Below are positions 14,127-15,010 of a stretch of DNA of 15,010 nucleotides, piece after piece. The first letter of the stretch is position 1; each line of letters begins with the position of its first letter. Both the position numbers and the translations under genes were made by a program. A model generated the notes under the pieces. It saw only the letters and a program-made list of their open reading frames with translations, searched no databases and was not told where the DNA came from. Source of the DNA: Actinomycetota bacterium (GTDB lineage Bacteria > Actinomycetota > Thermoleophilia > Gaiellales > Gaiellaceae); the NCBI GenBank assembly GCA_013695295.1, contig JACDAS010000215.1:1-15010 (forward strand), written 5' to 3'.

Positions 14127-14508
14127 ATCAGTGGCCCGGATGGGCGTGCATCACCCGTGCATCACGACATCGGCGATCGAGCCTTCGTCGGACCCCGCAC
14201 AGAGGCTTGCGTCGTGCGGAAAGCGCTTCGTTGAGCGAATTTCGACGCGTCCGGTCGCCGCGTTCGCTTCCTCAGAAAGGCGATTGCTTACAGCCGCCGG
14301 TTGGCGGCGCACGTTCGGCGCCGGGCTGAAGTTCCCGTTCCCAGAGGGAGCCTCCTAGACAAGCACGAAAGCAGTCGCGCCTGCTGGGGCCGGCTGAATG
14401 TTAGCGCCGGTCGGGGAGAAAAACCCTGCAAACCGGGCCTCTACCGTCGGGCGGGTCCGAGCTTTGAACCCGCCGTGAACCTCATTGCACCAGCATGGTA
14501 GGAACTCA
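14127..14508. other. Low-coding stretch right of the RNase P RNA terminator
   Basis: About 380 bp with no recognisable gene; open frames here are short, conflict with each other and show no family motifs. It holds a tandem 10-mer (14145-14165), a GCCGCC-GGTT-GGCGGC hairpin (14293-14308) and a 7-bp inverted repeat GGCGGGT/ACCCGCC (14450-14474, 11-nt loop). GC is about 60%, below the genes to the left. Confidence 0.5.
14145..14165. repeat. Two tandem copies of CGTGCATCAC
   Basis: CGTGCATCAC at 14145-14154 and again at 14156-14165, one base apart (period 11, one helical turn). About 20 bp beyond the RNase P RNA terminator. Function unknown. Confidence 0.6.
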
Positions 14509-14856
14509 TCACCCGCCACTGTCGCGCGTCCGGATGCCGTGTCCAATCGCAAGCAAGCCTGAGCCGGTCCCAACAGCGGTGAGATAGTCACTCGCGCTAA
14601 GGCTCGCGGGGTCATGGAGCGTCCAGACGAGTCCGCCAATCGCCATAGCTGCGAAAGCGATCACGCCCCACGGGAGATCCGCAAACACGCGTTCAAGGAG
14701 ATGCTCGGCGGTGGTTCGCTTTGCACGCGACTGTTCCATCACCTTCGCCATTCGCGCCTTGGCGCCACGGTCCTGCCGTCTTAGCTCAACTGCGAAGCCC
14801 GGAATCCGCGAACTGCCCCCGAGACGCGTCCGGATGGTCGTGTCTGCTCTTGACAC
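14509..14856 (-). CDS. Putative small membrane protein of unknown function
   Basis: Unrecognised. The 115-aa product has a basic, hydrophilic N-terminal half (including AKRTTAEHLLERVF) and a hydrophobic C-terminal half: a probable membrane helix at about residues 62-81 (LPWGVIAFAAMAIGGLVWTL) and a second weaker one at about 91-107. A helical charged stretch before two membrane segments is a common layout for small inner-membrane or phage-type proteins, but no family can be named. Start is GTG 14856 with GAGG 4 bp upstream; an internal ATG at 14751 (residue 36) is an alternative that keeps both hydrophobic segments. Codon use is less GC3-biased than in the genes to the left, hinting at a different origin. 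An overlapping frame (14355-14639) was judged less likely because it lacks such structure. Confidence 0.45.
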   Translation of the reverse strand: MSRADTTIRTRLGGSSRIPGFAVELRRQDRGAKARMAKVMEQSRAKRTTAEHLLERVFADLPWGVIAFAAMAIGGLVWTLHDPASLSASDYLTAVGTGSGLLAIGHGIRTRDSGG

Positions 14857-15010
14857 TGGACCTCGCGGGTGGAAGGGTCAGTTCTGTAGCGAACGAGCGA
14901 TGTTCGACACTCCGTTGCAGCCGCGTTGGATGCGCATGAGGGCACCTCGCCTCTGCGACAGCGAGTGATGCCTACTTCGTGGCAGAGTGGTCGCTGGATC
15001 AGCCGATACG
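14857..15010. other. Right-edge stretch without an identifiable gene
   Basis: 154 bp upstream of the putative membrane-protein gene. It contains an inverted pair CGAAC (14890-14894) / GTTCG (14902-14906) with a 7-bp spacer, too wide for a LexA box, and a GTG-ATG near 14965 whose frame stays open to the edge for only about 15 codons. Confidence 0.35.

Noticed and set aside
14441..14509. 22-codon frame MSSYHAGAMRFTAGSKLGP(ARR) starting in the stop of the putative membrane-protein gene (TGATG)
   Set aside because: The junction looks like coupling, but the peptide is too short and unlike anything known to call a gene.
14355..14639. 94-codon minus-strand frame near the right end
   Set aside because: Overlaps the more convincing 115-aa frame, has no domain, no membrane pattern and no ribosome binding site I can support.
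14890..14906. CGAAC...GTTCG considered as a second LexA operator
   Set aside because: The spacer is 7 bp instead of the 4 bp required by the Gram-positive SOS box, so LexA binding is not expected.
14965..15010. Possible start of a gene (GTG-ATG, then PTSWQSGRW...) running off the right edge
   Set aside because: Only about 15 codons, weak GAG upstream, no recognisable motif; cannot be supported within the window.

Overview
The window is very GC-rich DNA (about 70-77% GC by hand count in coding stretches) with C/G-ending codons, many GTG starts and a Gram-positive-type LexA operator. This points to a high-GC actinobacterium. The gene mix (selA, a MoaD-MoaE fusion, a stand-alone mutase large subunit, TldD/PmbA) would suit a deep-branching lineage such as Thermoleophilia/Gaiellales, but that placement is an inference and not proven by the sequence.

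Layout. Left edge: the first 269 codons of selA (minus strand), divergent from a D,D-carboxypeptidase gene (plus). Positions 1882-5078 are a minus-strand run: MoaD-MoaE fusion, short M29 aminopeptidase, M50 intramembrane protease, LOG-family protein. The first three have their own -10 elements, and the last is 4 bp behind the protease gene. From 5141 rightwards there is a methylmalonyl-CoA-mutase-type large subunit without a B12 domain, then a GT4 glycosyltransferase. The latter ends tail-to-tail with a coupled minus-strand pair, a TPR-like small protein and an uncharacterised secreted protein. Then come a receiver-only response regulator and SecG (plus), facing a coupled tldD-pmbA pair (minus). 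The right part holds tRNA-Leu(GAG) with a terminator, lexA with promoter and SOS box, a 66-aa zinc-ribbon gene coupled to lexA, and the type A RNase P RNA with its terminator.

Beyond that terminator (about 14127-15010) GC drops to roughly 58-67%. Coding evidence becomes thin there, with one probable small membrane protein and several short repeats. It may be the edge of an accessory segment, but no integrase, insertion sequence or att pair is visible.

How the genes relate. Most are unlinked housekeeping functions: selenocysteine synthesis, wall trimming, molybdenum cofactor, propionate/branched-acid metabolism, secretion, SOS control and tRNA processing. Two organisational habits stand out. 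In several genes a TANNNT element lies exactly 6 bp before the start codon, the geometry of leaderless mRNAs. Gene pairs are joined by GTGA stop/start overlaps. I found no clear new multi-gene system. The best leads are the RNase P promoter buried in the zinc-ribbon gene, the MoaD-MoaE fusion with an internal Gly-Gly, the secreted/TPR pair, and the compositional break at the right end.
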